The translations under genes were made by a program, and so were the position numbers. From an uncultured Lachnospiraceae bacterium (GTDB lineage: Bacteria > Bacillota > Clostridia > Lachnospirales > Lachnospiraceae): a stretch of 64,000 nt of DNA. The DNA is taken from NCBI GenBank assembly GCA_947176065.1, contig CAMWPB010000015.1, positions 1-64,000 of the forward strand. The letters are read 5' to 3'. Below the pieces are notes generated by a model. The model was not told where the DNA came from, made no database searches, and was given only the letters and a program-made list of their open reading frames with translations. This document shows, piece by piece, positions 19,868 through 28,282 of this stretch (within the stretch, counting starts at the first letter, position 1; every line of letters starts with the position of its first letter).

Positions 19868-20980
19868 TTGGATAAGAGATCTCGATTGAAAGAAATAAAG
19901 ATTTCAGGATATAAATCTTTGGGAACAGACACGCAGCCGATCAGTTTAAAAATGGATACGTTAAATATTATCATAGGGGCAAATGGCGCAGGAAAAAGTA
20001 ATTTTATTTCCTTTTTCCAGATGCTTGCAAACATGATGACGGGTGCCTTGCAGATTTATGTCGGGAAGAATGGGACATCTGAGTCGTTGCTGCAGTTCGG
20101 GTCTAAAAGGACAAAGATGATCTCTGCAAGTCTGGTATTTGAAAATAAAATATTCACTGATACTTATGAGTTTTCCCTTGTGAAAGCGGTAAATGACACT
20201 TTAATCTTTGCAGAGGAAATTATCAGTGACGGAAAAAATACATTTGAACTCAGCAGCGGACAAAAAGAGAGTTTTCTGCTTACTGATCAGGCGACGCATG
20301 CCAGTGAACGGGCTGTCAAGGCGATTCTTTCCGGCTGTAAGACTTTCCAGTTTCACGATACATCCTCAGAAGCGCATATCAGGAATGCTGCTAATATTGA
20401 CAATAACCGATCTTTGATGAGTGATGGAGGAAATATAGCAGCATATTTATATATGCTGAAAAAGAACCACGAGCAATATTATAATCGTATTGTAGATCAT
20501 GTTCGATATGTGATGCCATCGTTCCATGATTTTTTCCTGGAGCCACAAATGTTAAATCCACAATGGATTAAACTTCAGTGGGTTGAAAAGGGAAACAGTG
20601 AATATGTATTTGGTCCGGAACATTTTTCGGACGGTACCTTGCGGTTTATTGCACTGGCAACTCTGTTTTTACAGCCTCCGAAGCTTTTGCCGCAGGTGAT
20701 CTTTGTGGACGAGCCGGAGCTTGGTCTTCATCCGCAGGCAGTAGATGTTCTGGCTTCTATGGTAAAAAAGGCAACAGAGAGTACACAGGTGATCATGGCG
20801 ACACAGTCGCCCAGACTGTTGGATAGTTTTGATTATAAGGATATTATCGTGGCGGAAAAGGACAGGGAAACGGGATGTACCATGTTAAATCGGCTGGATG
20901 AAGATGAGGTAAAGGTATGGCTGGAGGACTACAGCCTTTCCCAGATATGGGACAAAAATATAATCGGAGGGCAGCCGTAA
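19868..20980 (+). CDS. AAA_21-type ATPase of an ATPase/TOPRIM pair
   Basis: The 370-residue ABC-like ATPase has Walker A GANGAGKSN (residues 37-45), a signature-like FSDGTLRFIAL, Walker B VIFVDEPELGLHP (about 277-289) and an ATQSPRLLDSF switch region. It is of the OLD/RecF-like AAA_21 type. The TTG start at 19868 has AAAGGAG seven bases upstream. The DUF4276 protein follows after one base. Two-gene ATPase plus TOPRIM units include the PARIS (AriA/AriB) anti-phage system. This pair has a similar layout with a different second family, so a defence role is an inference. Confidence 0.85.
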   Translation: MDKRSRLKEIKISGYKSLGTDTQPISLKMDTLNIIIGANGAGKSNFISFFQMLANMMTGALQIYVGKNGTSESLLQFGSKRTKMISASLVFENKIFTDTYEFSLVKAVNDTLIFAEEIISDGKNTFELSSGQKESFLLTDQATHASERAVKAILSGCKTFQFHDTSSEAHIRNAANIDNNRSLMSDGGNIAAYLYMLKKNHEQYYNRIVDHVRYVMPSFHDFFLEPQMLNPQWIKLQWVEKGNSEYVFGPEHFSDGTLRFIALATLFLQPPKLLPQVIFVDEPELGLHPQAVDVLASMVKKATESTQVIMATQSPRLLDSFDYKDIIVAEKDRETGCTMLNRLDEDEVKVWLEDYSLSQIWDKNIIGGQP

Positions 20981-20981
20981 T

Positions 20982-21656
20982 ATGAAGAATTTTCGTATTG
21001 TTACCGAAGGGCAGTCTGAAACAAATTTTGTCAACAGAGTGATGGTGCCATATTTTGCAGACAGATGCATTCTGATTCCGATTACAGTTGTGACAAAGAC
21101 GGATAGCAGGCGCGGAAAGACATATAAGGGAGGGGTGGGTAATTATGGTCAAATAAGAAATACGCTGTTAAATACGCTGGCAAATGCAGCTAAAAACGCA
21201 GATTCTTATGTGACAACTATGTTTGATTTTTACAGATTGCCGATAGATGTGCCCGGAGTTTTAGATGCTGAAAAGGTAAGTGATCCCTATAAAAAGGTGG
21301 AGATTATTGAGAGAGAAATACAAAAAGCGGAAGAATATGACGGAAAATTCTTTTTTCCATACATTGAACTGCACGAATTTGAGGCAATGATCTTTTCAGA
21401 CATAACAAAGCTGGAGGAGGCATATTTCGAGGAGGATCTGACAGCACTCAAAGAATGTGTAAAAGTGCAGGGGAACCCGGAACTGATCAATGACGGGGCG
21501 GAAACGGCGCCGTCGAAACGGATTATGAATTGTATAGATAATTTTGATAAGGCAAATGTGGGCGTAGATGTGCTTGGAAAAATAGGAATTGAGAATATTG
21601 CAGCAAAATGCCGCCATTTTGCTGAATGGCTGCAGCGTATTGAAGAAAGGCTTTAA
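20982..21656 (+). CDS. DUF4276 TOPRIM-like protein, partner of the ATPase
   Basis: The 224-residue protein begins FRIVTEGQSETNFV, the conserved acidic start of TOPRIM-like folds (Glu9). It continues with TMFDFYRLP and YIELHEFEAMIFSD, the other typical DUF4276 motifs. These acidic residues could bind metal for nuclease action. ATG 20982 follows GGAGGG and stands one base after the ATPase stop. It resembles the second half of an OLD-type nuclease encoded separately. Nuclease activity is not shown by sequence alone. Confidence 0.8.
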   Translation: MKNFRIVTEGQSETNFVNRVMVPYFADRCILIPITVVTKTDSRRGKTYKGGVGNYGQIRNTLLNTLANAAKNADSYVTTMFDFYRLPIDVPGVLDAEKVSDPYKKVEIIEREIQKAEEYDGKFFFPYIELHEFEAMIFSDITKLEEAYFEEDLTALKECVKVQGNPELINDGAETAPSKRIMNCIDNFDKANVGVDVLGKIGIENIAAKCRHFAEWLQRIEERL

Positions 21657-21687
21657 TACTTAAAATATTGAGAATAGATGCTAATAT

Positions 21688-21731
21688 AAAACGTGGAGGC
21701 AATGGATGTGAAGATTGCTTTCACGTTTTTT
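21688..21731 (+). terminator. intrinsic terminator after the ATPase/DUF4276 pair
   Basis: AAAACGTG plus GCAAT pairs with ATTGC plus CACGTTTT, followed by more T. A near copy recurs at 21883-21923. Confidence 0.75.
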
Positions 21732-21792
21732 TATTGCAAAAATTTATTGGCATAAGTGTAATAACAATTTTTTTGAATAGGCAAAGGAGGAG

Positions 21793-21903
21793 ATGGGACT
21801 GTCTTATGACCGGAGCGTTCTTTTTTTGACGGATGAAAAAGCCAGAATGCTTTGTGTGCTTATAAAAAACGAGAAGATTATGAAACGTGGAGACAATAAA
21901 TGA
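21793..21903 (+). CDS. possible 36-residue small protein
   Basis: An ATG at 21793 follows AAAGGAGGAG (21783-21792) directly, so the ribosome site is strong but close. The frame encodes 36 residues (MGLSYDRSVLFLTDEK...). I recognise no family. Its 3' end forms part of the second terminator-like hairpin. The region lies between the ATPase pair and the XRE gene and may instead be a remnant. Confidence 0.35.
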   Translation: MGLSYDRSVLFLTDEKARMLCVLIKNEKIMKRGDNK

Positions 21904-21923
21904 GAGATTGTTTCTACGTTTTT
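21883..21923 (+). terminator. second copy of the terminator-like hairpin
   Basis: AAACGT plus GACAAT pairs with ATTGT plus ACGTTT, then TT. It shares the ACGTGGAG-CAAT...GATTG-TT-ACGTTTTT plan of 21688-21731, so a small duplication is likely. Confidence 0.6.
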
Positions 21924-21936
21924 GATCTGCTACAGA

Positions 21937-22161
21937 TTATTTTTCTTTATCTCTCGACTCATCAATCTCTTCAAATAGCTCGGCTACCGGAATTTCAAGT
22001 ATTTCGCATAATCTTTCCATGGTATCAAAACGGATTGCAGAAGTTTTATTAGTGACAATATTGTGATAGTTTCTATAACACATTCCAAGCTGCTGGCTGA
22101 GCCAGTAATTGGATTTTCCCCGTTCTTCCAGAATTTCTTTGATTCTTAACCGAATAATCAT
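21937..22161 (-). CDS. XRE-family regulator
   Basis: The 74-residue single-domain protein has a Cro/CI HTH: NYWLSQQLGMCYRNYHNIVTN, followed by FDTMERLCEILEIPVAELFE, the usual end. The start at 22161 has AAAAGGAG upstream on the minus strand. It is transcribed away from the block at 22450-28106, with operator-like repeats between. That suggests it represses this promoter region and its own. Confidence 0.9.
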   Translation of the reverse strand: MIIRLRIKEILEERGKSNYWLSQQLGMCYRNYHNIVTNKTSAIRFDTMERLCEILEIPVAELFEEIDESRDKEK

Positions 22162-22193
22162 GCTACAACTCCTTTTCCTTGATTATAATGATA

Positions 22194-22259
22194 CCAGTGC
22201 GTAAATAAAAGTTGCATAGGGGCACTGGTGCTTATACACACTAGTGCTCTTGCGCACTG
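22194..22259. promoter_or_regulatory. cluster of GCACT/AGTGC half-sites between divergent genes
   Basis: CCAGTGCG (22195-22202), GCACTGGTGC (22222-22231, palindrome), ACACTAGTGC (22238-22247, containing the perfect CACTAGTG) and GCGCACTG (22252-22259) repeat one motif. They lie 30-100 bases upstream of the XRE gene, as expected for its operators. The rest of 22260-22449 contains no recognised gene; AAAGGAGGG at 22431-22439 is the next gene's ribosome site. Confidence 0.6.
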
Positions 22260-22449
22260 TAATATTTTATTGTAAACTAGATGTACCATAAGCTGTTTAA
22301 AACAGATAAACGTTGTTAGAAATGAGCTGGTCGTTAGGAAGGTAAAATAATTATTTATTCCTAAATGACGGAATCTGTCAATGTGAGTTCGTAAAATATA
22401 GGCAAAGCATTGAATGGAAAATAGAAAGCAAAAGGAGGGTGATTGCCAA

Positions 22450-23283
22450 ATGGCAAAAAAGATTAGGTTCCCGTTAGAGATGCAAAACGGGATCGAGGTT
22501 AGGAATCTGGAGGAGCTAAAAGAAAACTTTTCGTTAGAGCGGATTCTTTTTTATCTGGCAGACGGAAAATTGGAAACGTGGCTGCGGGACCGTTATGAGG
22601 ATGGGATTGCGGATGCTATATCCGGGCTGGACAGGGCGGATAATGAACTTAATCGGAAGATATGCGAAATCTTTGAAGTGGAGTATGTGCCGGAAGAGGA
22701 AACGGATTTGGAAAAGATAGAGGAAAGAAAGAGGAAGCTGGATCTGCTTCAGGAATATACGGAGGATGAGCAGTATGTGAAGGTGATAGATCAGACGGCA
22801 TTTGAGCAGGACGAGTTGTATGATCTGCTGGATGAGGGTGAAACAGAAATCTATTTATGCGGCGAGCGGTTTTCTATTCCGCTTGGAAAAGAAGGGATTC
22901 GCTATGTCGGTGTTAATAACCCGGTTGTTGTTGTCTCTTCCAAAGAGAAGATTGATTTTGAGGCAAAAAGAATTGTCCTTGAAAATATCCACTTTGATGA
23001 GAAATATCAGAAGATAGTGGGCGAAACGGAGCCGCAGACAAAAGCACCGCAGAAGGAATGCAGTCACTCAAGTCTGGGATATGGCAGATATTGTTCGGAT
23101 TCCTATATAAGTTTTATGCTGTTGCCGAAGGACAAAAAAGAAGTGGAGAGGTGCTACGAAAAGATAAGTGCAATGATGGAAGGCGTGGAGTATGACAGGG
23201 ATAAAGATATCAGGGAATTAAGAGAAAAGCTTTTGGACAGTGGGATTGCAGGAATGTCTAAGGAATATCTGCAAACTCTGTAG
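22450..23283 (+). CDS. unknown protein, first gene of the AAA+/TerB-like block
   Basis: I know no function for this 277-residue protein. Its N-terminus (MAKKIRFPLEMQNGIEVRNL) and ELYDLLDEGETEIYLCGERF segment recall a hypothetical family found beside AAA+ ATPases in Clostridia. The first 75 residues look helical, residues 115-195 beta-rich. There is no membrane segment. The ATG at 22450 follows AAAGGAGGG by ten bases; ATG 22414 is possible but lacks a ribosome site. It is the first of four closely spaced genes and is likely a dedicated component or adaptor. Confidence 0.65.
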   Translation: MAKKIRFPLEMQNGIEVRNLEELKENFSLERILFYLADGKLETWLRDRYEDGIADAISGLDRADNELNRKICEIFEVEYVPEEETDLEKIEERKRKLDLLQEYTEDEQYVKVIDQTAFEQDELYDLLDEGETEIYLCGERFSIPLGKEGIRYVGVNNPVVVVSSKEKIDFEAKRIVLENIHFDEKYQKIVGETEPQTKAPQKECSHSSLGYGRYCSDSYISFMLLPKDKKEVERCYEKISAMMEGVEYDRDKDIRELREKLLDSGIAGMSKEYLQTL

Positions 23284-23344
23284 AATGTCTTGTTGATATT
23301 GGCGAAGGAAAGAAAACATACAAAAATACGGAGGAAAAGAAAAT

Positions 23345-24007
23345 ATGGGCAACGATATGAGAACGGTAAAATTTAGGATGATGATCAAGGATATTTATGA
23401 AGATTTGGGTGAAAGGGATTTGACAAAAACTTTGTCTGACGATTCGGAAAATTATTTGAATGGGGGTTACAATTCGGTATGGCTGGCTGTAGTGTATGAT
23501 TATAATAAGTTGAATGAGCATGGAAAAATTATTATGGAGCAGGTAAGCAAAATGACTGATAAGGATGAAAAGGAAGATGGGGATGTATTTTCACATCAAG
23601 TGAAATTTATAGAGAAATGTCAGGACGTAGAATATCGATTAAAGGCAGCAAGGGCAATAGTACAGGAATTAAATGGTAAAAATGACAAACAGGGTTTTGC
23701 AAAAGAGTTTTTAAGAGACCAACAATTACATTTTTTCTTTTGGTCTCTGATGATCCTTGCGGTGGATGATACCGATAAGGAGGAACATCTATCCTTAATA
23801 TGTGATTTCGCGAAAATGCTTAGAGTAAGTGACACTGAACTAATGGATATGATACGGATTGTTCAGGCAATTTATAACATAGAAGGGGATTATAAAATCC
23901 AATCAAAAGCAGTTAAGGTCAAATTTAAAACGGTGATAAAAAAATATGAAATAGCTACAGAGGATGAAATGACTGAAATGGCTACAGGAATTGCTACAGA
24001 AGGGTAG
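23345..24007 (+). CDS. TerB-like helical protein
   Basis: The 220-residue protein has a C-terminal region (about 110-190) with LHFFFWSLMILAVDDTDKEE and LICDFAKMLRVSDTELMDMI, the spaced acidic helices typical of TerB-like folds. The assignment is by pattern and moderate. ATG 23345 follows CGGAGG. TerB-like modules occur in tellurite-resistance and in NTP-dependent conflict systems, often at the membrane. The following AAA+ gene begins 31 bases later. Confidence 0.55.
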   Translation: MGNDMRTVKFRMMIKDIYEDLGERDLTKTLSDDSENYLNGGYNSVWLAVVYDYNKLNEHGKIIMEQVSKMTDKDEKEDGDVFSHQVKFIEKCQDVEYRLKAARAIVQELNGKNDKQGFAKEFLRDQQLHFFFWSLMILAVDDTDKEEHLSLICDFAKMLRVSDTELMDMIRIVQAIYNIEGDYKIQSKAVKVKFKTVIKKYEIATEDEMTEMATGIATEG

Positions 24008-24038
24008 TATGTTTGGAAAGGGTGGTATAAGGATTTAA

Positions 24039-25532
24039 ATGAATAATAAGTTAAAACATAATCTGACCAGATATATGGATGCGGGTTTCCCGATTATTTA
24101 CATCAACACGTATGAAGAAGAAAAAGTGGATGAGATGCTCCTTTCCAGCGGCTCGGACAGGGAGATATACGAGTGGAACGAGACCAACGGCTTTATTGAT
24201 TTTAAGACCAAAATGCCCATGTTGGAGGACTATGCTCTGGACTCGGTGCTTAACATGTTAAAGATAAGAGAGATGTTTGAGAGAAAAACCATTCTGCTAA
24301 AGGGTGTGGCGGTCTATCTGGAGGATGCGAAGATTGTATCGAAATTAAAGGGTCTGGCCCGGATGATCTGCAGCGGCGTAGATGCGACGGTCATTATCGT
24401 GTCAAATACGCTTGTCATCCCGAAAGAATTAGAGAAGTTTATCACGATACTGGAAGTGGATTATCCGGAGCATGACGAGATCAGGCAGATCATCCGACAG
24501 TTTATCAAAGATAACGAGATGCGGGAGATAAAAGAAGGGCTGTTAAATGAAATGGCTCTTGCGTTTAAGGGTCTTACTGAGTTTGAAGTCAATAATCTGC
24601 TGGCGCTTGCTTACGCTGATGATGGGGAATTAACCAGAGCGGATTTGCATTTGATTTTTGAGCAGAAGCAGCAGATCATCAAAAAGGCCGGGATATTGGA
24701 AATGATTCCCCTGAAAGAACAATTTGAGGATATCGGGGGGCTTGAGAACCTGAAAGAATGGTTTGCCCGAAAAGCAGGCGTTTATAAAGATTTGGAACGT
24801 GCAAAGCGATATGGCGTGGATATGCCCAAAGGTGTGCTGATTGCGGGCATACCCGGCTGTGGGAAGTCTTTGAGCGCCAAGGCTGCGGCTGCGCTTTTTG
24901 AGGTCCCCTTACTGCGACTTGATATGGGCAGGCTGCTGGGGAAATATGTGGGGGAGTCGGAGGGAAACTTGCGGAAGGCTGTCGCGCTTGCTGAGGCAAT
25001 CTCCCCCTGTGTGCTGTGGATTGACGAACTGGAAAAGGCTTTTGCAGGAATAGGTGGCAACAACGGCGCATCGGATGTGACGACCCGGCTTTTTGGAAAT
25101 TTCCTTACCTGGATGCAGGAGAAAGACAGCCCTGTTTTCGTGGTGGCGACGGCGAACGATATCGCAAAACTTCCGCCGGAACTGATGCGGAAAGGCAGAT
25201 TTGATGAGATCTTTTATGTAGGTCTGCCGGTGGATGAGGAACGTGAAAAAATTTTCCGCATACATATCGAAAAACGACGGGCGGACGACCTGGAAAAGAT
25301 CAGGCTGTCTGATCTTGTGGTGAAGACGAAGGGATTCAGCGGCGCGGATATTGAGGGAGTTGTAAAGGATGCGGTGAAAAAGGCGTTTGTGGAGGGAAAA
25401 GGTGCTGTGGAGACACAGGATCTGCTCGATGCGATACAAAATACCCACTCTCTTTCAGAGATTATGAAGGATGCCATTGAAAAGATGGCGGAGGAATATA
25501 AGAAGAGAAAATTTAAAAACGCATCCAGATAG
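24039..25532 (+). CDS. AAA+ ATPase, Ycf46/FtsH-like
   Basis: The 497-residue protein has a degenerate N-terminal half (residues 1-220, with IIYINTYEEEKVDEML) and a complete C-terminal AAA+ module: Walker A GIPGCGKSLS (about residue 269), Walker B VLWIDELEKA (about 324), and arginine-finger region LMRKGRFDEIFY (about 384). This two-half layout matches Ycf46-type ATPases. There is no protease HEXXH or membrane segment, so it is not FtsH. It would act as a remodeller or unfoldase, perhaps on the protein encoded 12 bases downstream. ATG at 24039; a weak purine-rich ribosome site precedes it. Confidence 0.85.
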   Translation: MNNKLKHNLTRYMDAGFPIIYINTYEEEKVDEMLLSSGSDREIYEWNETNGFIDFKTKMPMLEDYALDSVLNMLKIREMFERKTILLKGVAVYLEDAKIVSKLKGLARMICSGVDATVIIVSNTLVIPKELEKFITILEVDYPEHDEIRQIIRQFIKDNEMREIKEGLLNEMALAFKGLTEFEVNNLLALAYADDGELTRADLHLIFEQKQQIIKKAGILEMIPLKEQFEDIGGLENLKEWFARKAGVYKDLERAKRYGVDMPKGVLIAGIPGCGKSLSAKAAAALFEVPLLRLDMGRLLGKYVGESEGNLRKAVALAEAISPCVLWIDELEKAFAGIGGNNGASDVTTRLFGNFLTWMQEKDSPVFVVATANDIAKLPPELMRKGRFDEIFYVGLPVDEEREKIFRIHIEKRRADDLEKIRLSDLVVKTKGFSGADIEGVVKDAVKKAFVEGKGAVETQDLLDAIQNTHSLSEIMKDAIEKMAEEYKKRKFKNASR

Positions 25533-25544
25533 GAGAAAAGCACA

Positions 25545-27056
25545 ATGGCTGAAATCAGGCAGGAAACGGAATATATCACAGTGGAAGAGGCACGGGCTGT
25601 CGGAAAGCTGTTTCAGAAAAACTTGCAGTCTTATAAGGAAAAGGATGTTTCCGTGACGGATGAGGAATGGCTGGCAGAAATGTTTAGGAGAGAATTACCT
25701 GCTGGTATTTCTCCTGAGGAGACAAAACAGGAAGCAGGGAAGATTGCAGAAGAAATACAGACCTACCATGAAAATTTAGTGTCGATCAATGAGGCGGCGG
25801 AAAATGGTATATCCAAGGAGAGATGGCTTGCGGATAAGATGCAGAAAGCATCTGCTGATATGACGGCGATTGAATTTGGGAATACCTTGCAATCATGGGA
25901 TGACATACTCAGTAAGAAAAATGCCGAATTGTCAGAAGCACTCAGACGCTCTGCGGACGGAAATATTAAAATGAGCCCGAATTTGGATGGAAATATTGCC
26001 GAGAACATGATTGCCAATACGGCAGAGATGAGCGGCGCGCTGCAGGGGAAAAATATAAAGGTTGAGGTCAGGGATGTATTCACAGCTAATTCTGTCGATG
26101 TCCGCGCGACGAATCTGGATACAGGGGAGTACCAGAATTATCAGCTGAAATTCGGAAAGGATGCGAAGGCCACAATCAAACTGATTGAAAGGGGTAATTA
26201 CAACAACCAGAGGATCGTTGTGCCAAAAGAACAGCTTGAGGAGGTGCAGGCTTATTTCCGGGCAAAAGGCTCCCAAAAAACAATAACAGACCATATAGAG
26301 GCATATGGGGCGGTAGGGAAAAGTTATTCAAAGGAGGATATGAAAAACATACAGACCGCTGCGCAGAAGGGTAATATGCCGCCTGAGATGGATTATAATG
26401 ATTTCCGGCTGAGGGATCTGACGATGTCTGTCGCGAAAAACGCCGGTGTCATGGCGTTACAGTCCATGGCCGTGACAACAGGGTTTAATATAGCGAAAAA
26501 GGTATTTAAGGGGGAAGTGATGGATGCGGACGAATTGGTAGAGTCTGCGGTCGAGACGGGTGTGGATACGTCAGTAAAAGTAGTTGCCGCAGGTACGCTG
26601 GATGTCGCTGTGAAAAAAGAGGTGGTCCGATGCATCCCTAAAACGACGCCTGCGGGTGTCATAGCGAATATTGCCTGCGCCGGCGTGGAAAATGTGAAGA
26701 TTTTGTCAAAAGTAGCGTCCGGAGAACTTTCACTTCCCCAGGGAATAGATCATTTAGGCAGGGCAAATGTTTCCATGGCGGGAGGTTTTATGGGAATGGC
26801 AAAAGGTTCCGCTTTGGGTGCGACAGCGGGAGTTGCATTGGCCGCCTGTGTGCCGGTAGTCGGACCGGCACTTGGTGTAGCAACAGGGCTTGTGGGAGGC
26901 ATGGTCGGCTATCTTGGCGGCTCCAAAGTAGGCGAGGCTGTTTACAATACCGCGAAAACAGTTGCGAAAACCGCATGGGAAGGTGTAAAAGCAGTGGGCA
27001 GGGGGATAGCAAACGTTGCAACGGGAATAAAGGATTTTTTGTTTGGCTGGCTTTAA
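25545..27056 (+). CDS. glycine-zipper protein with a nuclease-like N-terminal region
   Basis: Residues about 145-230 of this 503-residue protein contain NSVDVRATN and then NYQLKFGKDAKATIKL. An Asp followed by a QxK motif is the layout of PD-(D/E)XK nucleases; this is my inference. Residues about 400-470 are a Gly/Ala-rich zipper (ALGATAGVALAACVPVVGPA and LVGGMVGYLGGSKVG) able to enter a membrane, then an amphipathic tail. It is a good candidate effector of the block. The ATG at 25545 follows AGGAG, 12 bases after the AAA+ gene. A purely structural membrane role is possible. Confidence 0.6.
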   Translation: MAEIRQETEYITVEEARAVGKLFQKNLQSYKEKDVSVTDEEWLAEMFRRELPAGISPEETKQEAGKIAEEIQTYHENLVSINEAAENGISKERWLADKMQKASADMTAIEFGNTLQSWDDILSKKNAELSEALRRSADGNIKMSPNLDGNIAENMIANTAEMSGALQGKNIKVEVRDVFTANSVDVRATNLDTGEYQNYQLKFGKDAKATIKLIERGNYNNQRIVVPKEQLEEVQAYFRAKGSQKTITDHIEAYGAVGKSYSKEDMKNIQTAAQKGNMPPEMDYNDFRLRDLTMSVAKNAGVMALQSMAVTTGFNIAKKVFKGEVMDADELVESAVETGVDTSVKVVAAGTLDVAVKKEVVRCIPKTTPAGVIANIACAGVENVKILSKVASGELSLPQGIDHLGRANVSMAGGFMGMAKGSALGATAGVALAACVPVVGPALGVATGLVGGMVGYLGGSKVGEAVYNTAKTVAKTAWEGVKAVGRGIANVATGIKDFLFGWL

Positions 27057-27095
27057 AGCGGAACGGTTATTTGAGTGTGTGGAGGAGGTCAATTT

Positions 27096-28106
27096 ATGAA
27101 TACCCGGTTGTCCAAGAATAATAGAACCCTTGACCTATATACCCGTTTCTGCAGTGGAAAGGTTATCCATAAGGCGGAAGAAGCAGAAAGGTTTGGCGTG
27201 GATGCGCGTTCCATCCAGCGGGATATTGACGATATCCGCGCTTTCCTCGATGAATGTGCCGTAACGGAGTCGTCAGATACGAGACAGATCATTTATGACC
27301 GGCGGAAGAAGGGCTTTGTTATGACGGGGAATGACAGCCGGCTTATGGACAACAGCGAGATACTGGCAGTCAGCAAGATCCTTTTGGAGAGCCGGGCTTT
27401 CAGTAAAAGGGAGATAACATCCATTTTAGACAAACTGGTGCTTGGCTGTGTGCCGAGGAAGAACATGAAACTGGTGTCTGACCTGATTGCTAATGAAAAA
27501 TATCATTATGTGGAACTCTGCCATAAGTCCTATCAAAAGGAAAAGCTGTGGGGGCTTGGTACGCAGATCAGGCAGCATAATCTTCTGGAACTTGCTTATT
27601 ACAGGCAGACGGACAAAAGAAATCCGGTAAAACGTACTGTATGTCCTGTGGCGATTTTGTTTTCCGAATACTATTTTTATCTTCATGCTTATATCGTAGA
27701 GAAAAACGAACAGGGTGTATATGAAAAGAAATATGACTATCCTGCGATTTTCAGGTTAGACAGAATAAAAAGCTATAAAGAAACCGGTGAGAAATTTGAA
27801 ATCCCCTATGCGGGACGCTTTGAGGAAGGAGAATACAGGAAACGGATACAGTTTATGTATGCGGGCGACCTGCTTAGGCTGCAGTTTCGTTATACAGGAG
27901 AAAATGTAGAGGCGGTATTAGACAGACTGCCGACTGCAAAGGTCATCAGTGAAGAGAGTGGCATTATCATTGAGGCAGAAGCCTACGGGCAGGGCATACT
28001 CATGTGGCTTTTAAGCCAGGGCGCGGCAGTTGAGGTACTGCGTCCTGAGAGCGTACGGCAGGAGATGAAGGAGAAAGTGCAGGAGATTGTCAGGCTGTAT
28101 AGTTAA
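27096..28106 (+). CDS. HTH/WYL-domain regulator
   Basis: The 336-residue protein has an N-terminal winged HTH (EEAERFGVDARSIQRDIDDI) and a WYL-type domain (RTVCPVAILFSEYYFYLHAY) with a C-terminal extension. I chose ATG 27096, after GGAGGAGG, over an upstream in-frame start at 27075. It closes the block that begins at 22450. WYL proteins often control defence and stress operons, sensing nucleotides or nucleic acids, so local regulation is likely. 28107-28282 after it holds a weak hairpin (CCGAGGC/GCTTCGG near 28220) and no gene. Confidence 0.88.
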   Translation: MNTRLSKNNRTLDLYTRFCSGKVIHKAEEAERFGVDARSIQRDIDDIRAFLDECAVTESSDTRQIIYDRRKKGFVMTGNDSRLMDNSEILAVSKILLESRAFSKREITSILDKLVLGCVPRKNMKLVSDLIANEKYHYVELCHKSYQKEKLWGLGTQIRQHNLLELAYYRQTDKRNPVKRTVCPVAILFSEYYFYLHAYIVEKNEQGVYEKKYDYPAIFRLDRIKSYKETGEKFEIPYAGRFEEGEYRKRIQFMYAGDLLRLQFRYTGENVEAVLDRLPTAKVISEESGIIIEAEAYGQGILMWLLSQGAAVEVLRPESVRQEMKEKVQEIVRLYS

Positions 28107-28282
28107 TATGGAAATGCCGGAGAAAAGAGATGCTGTGGATCGTGAGCCGGATGTTCAGTATAAATCGTGAAACTGAAATAATAAATGATAATCTTGAAAC
28201 AATAAACAAGAGGGATTCCGAGGCAAGGCTTCGGGATTCTTTGTCTGTATGTGGAAGATATGACATATAGGGAGGAGTAGGG

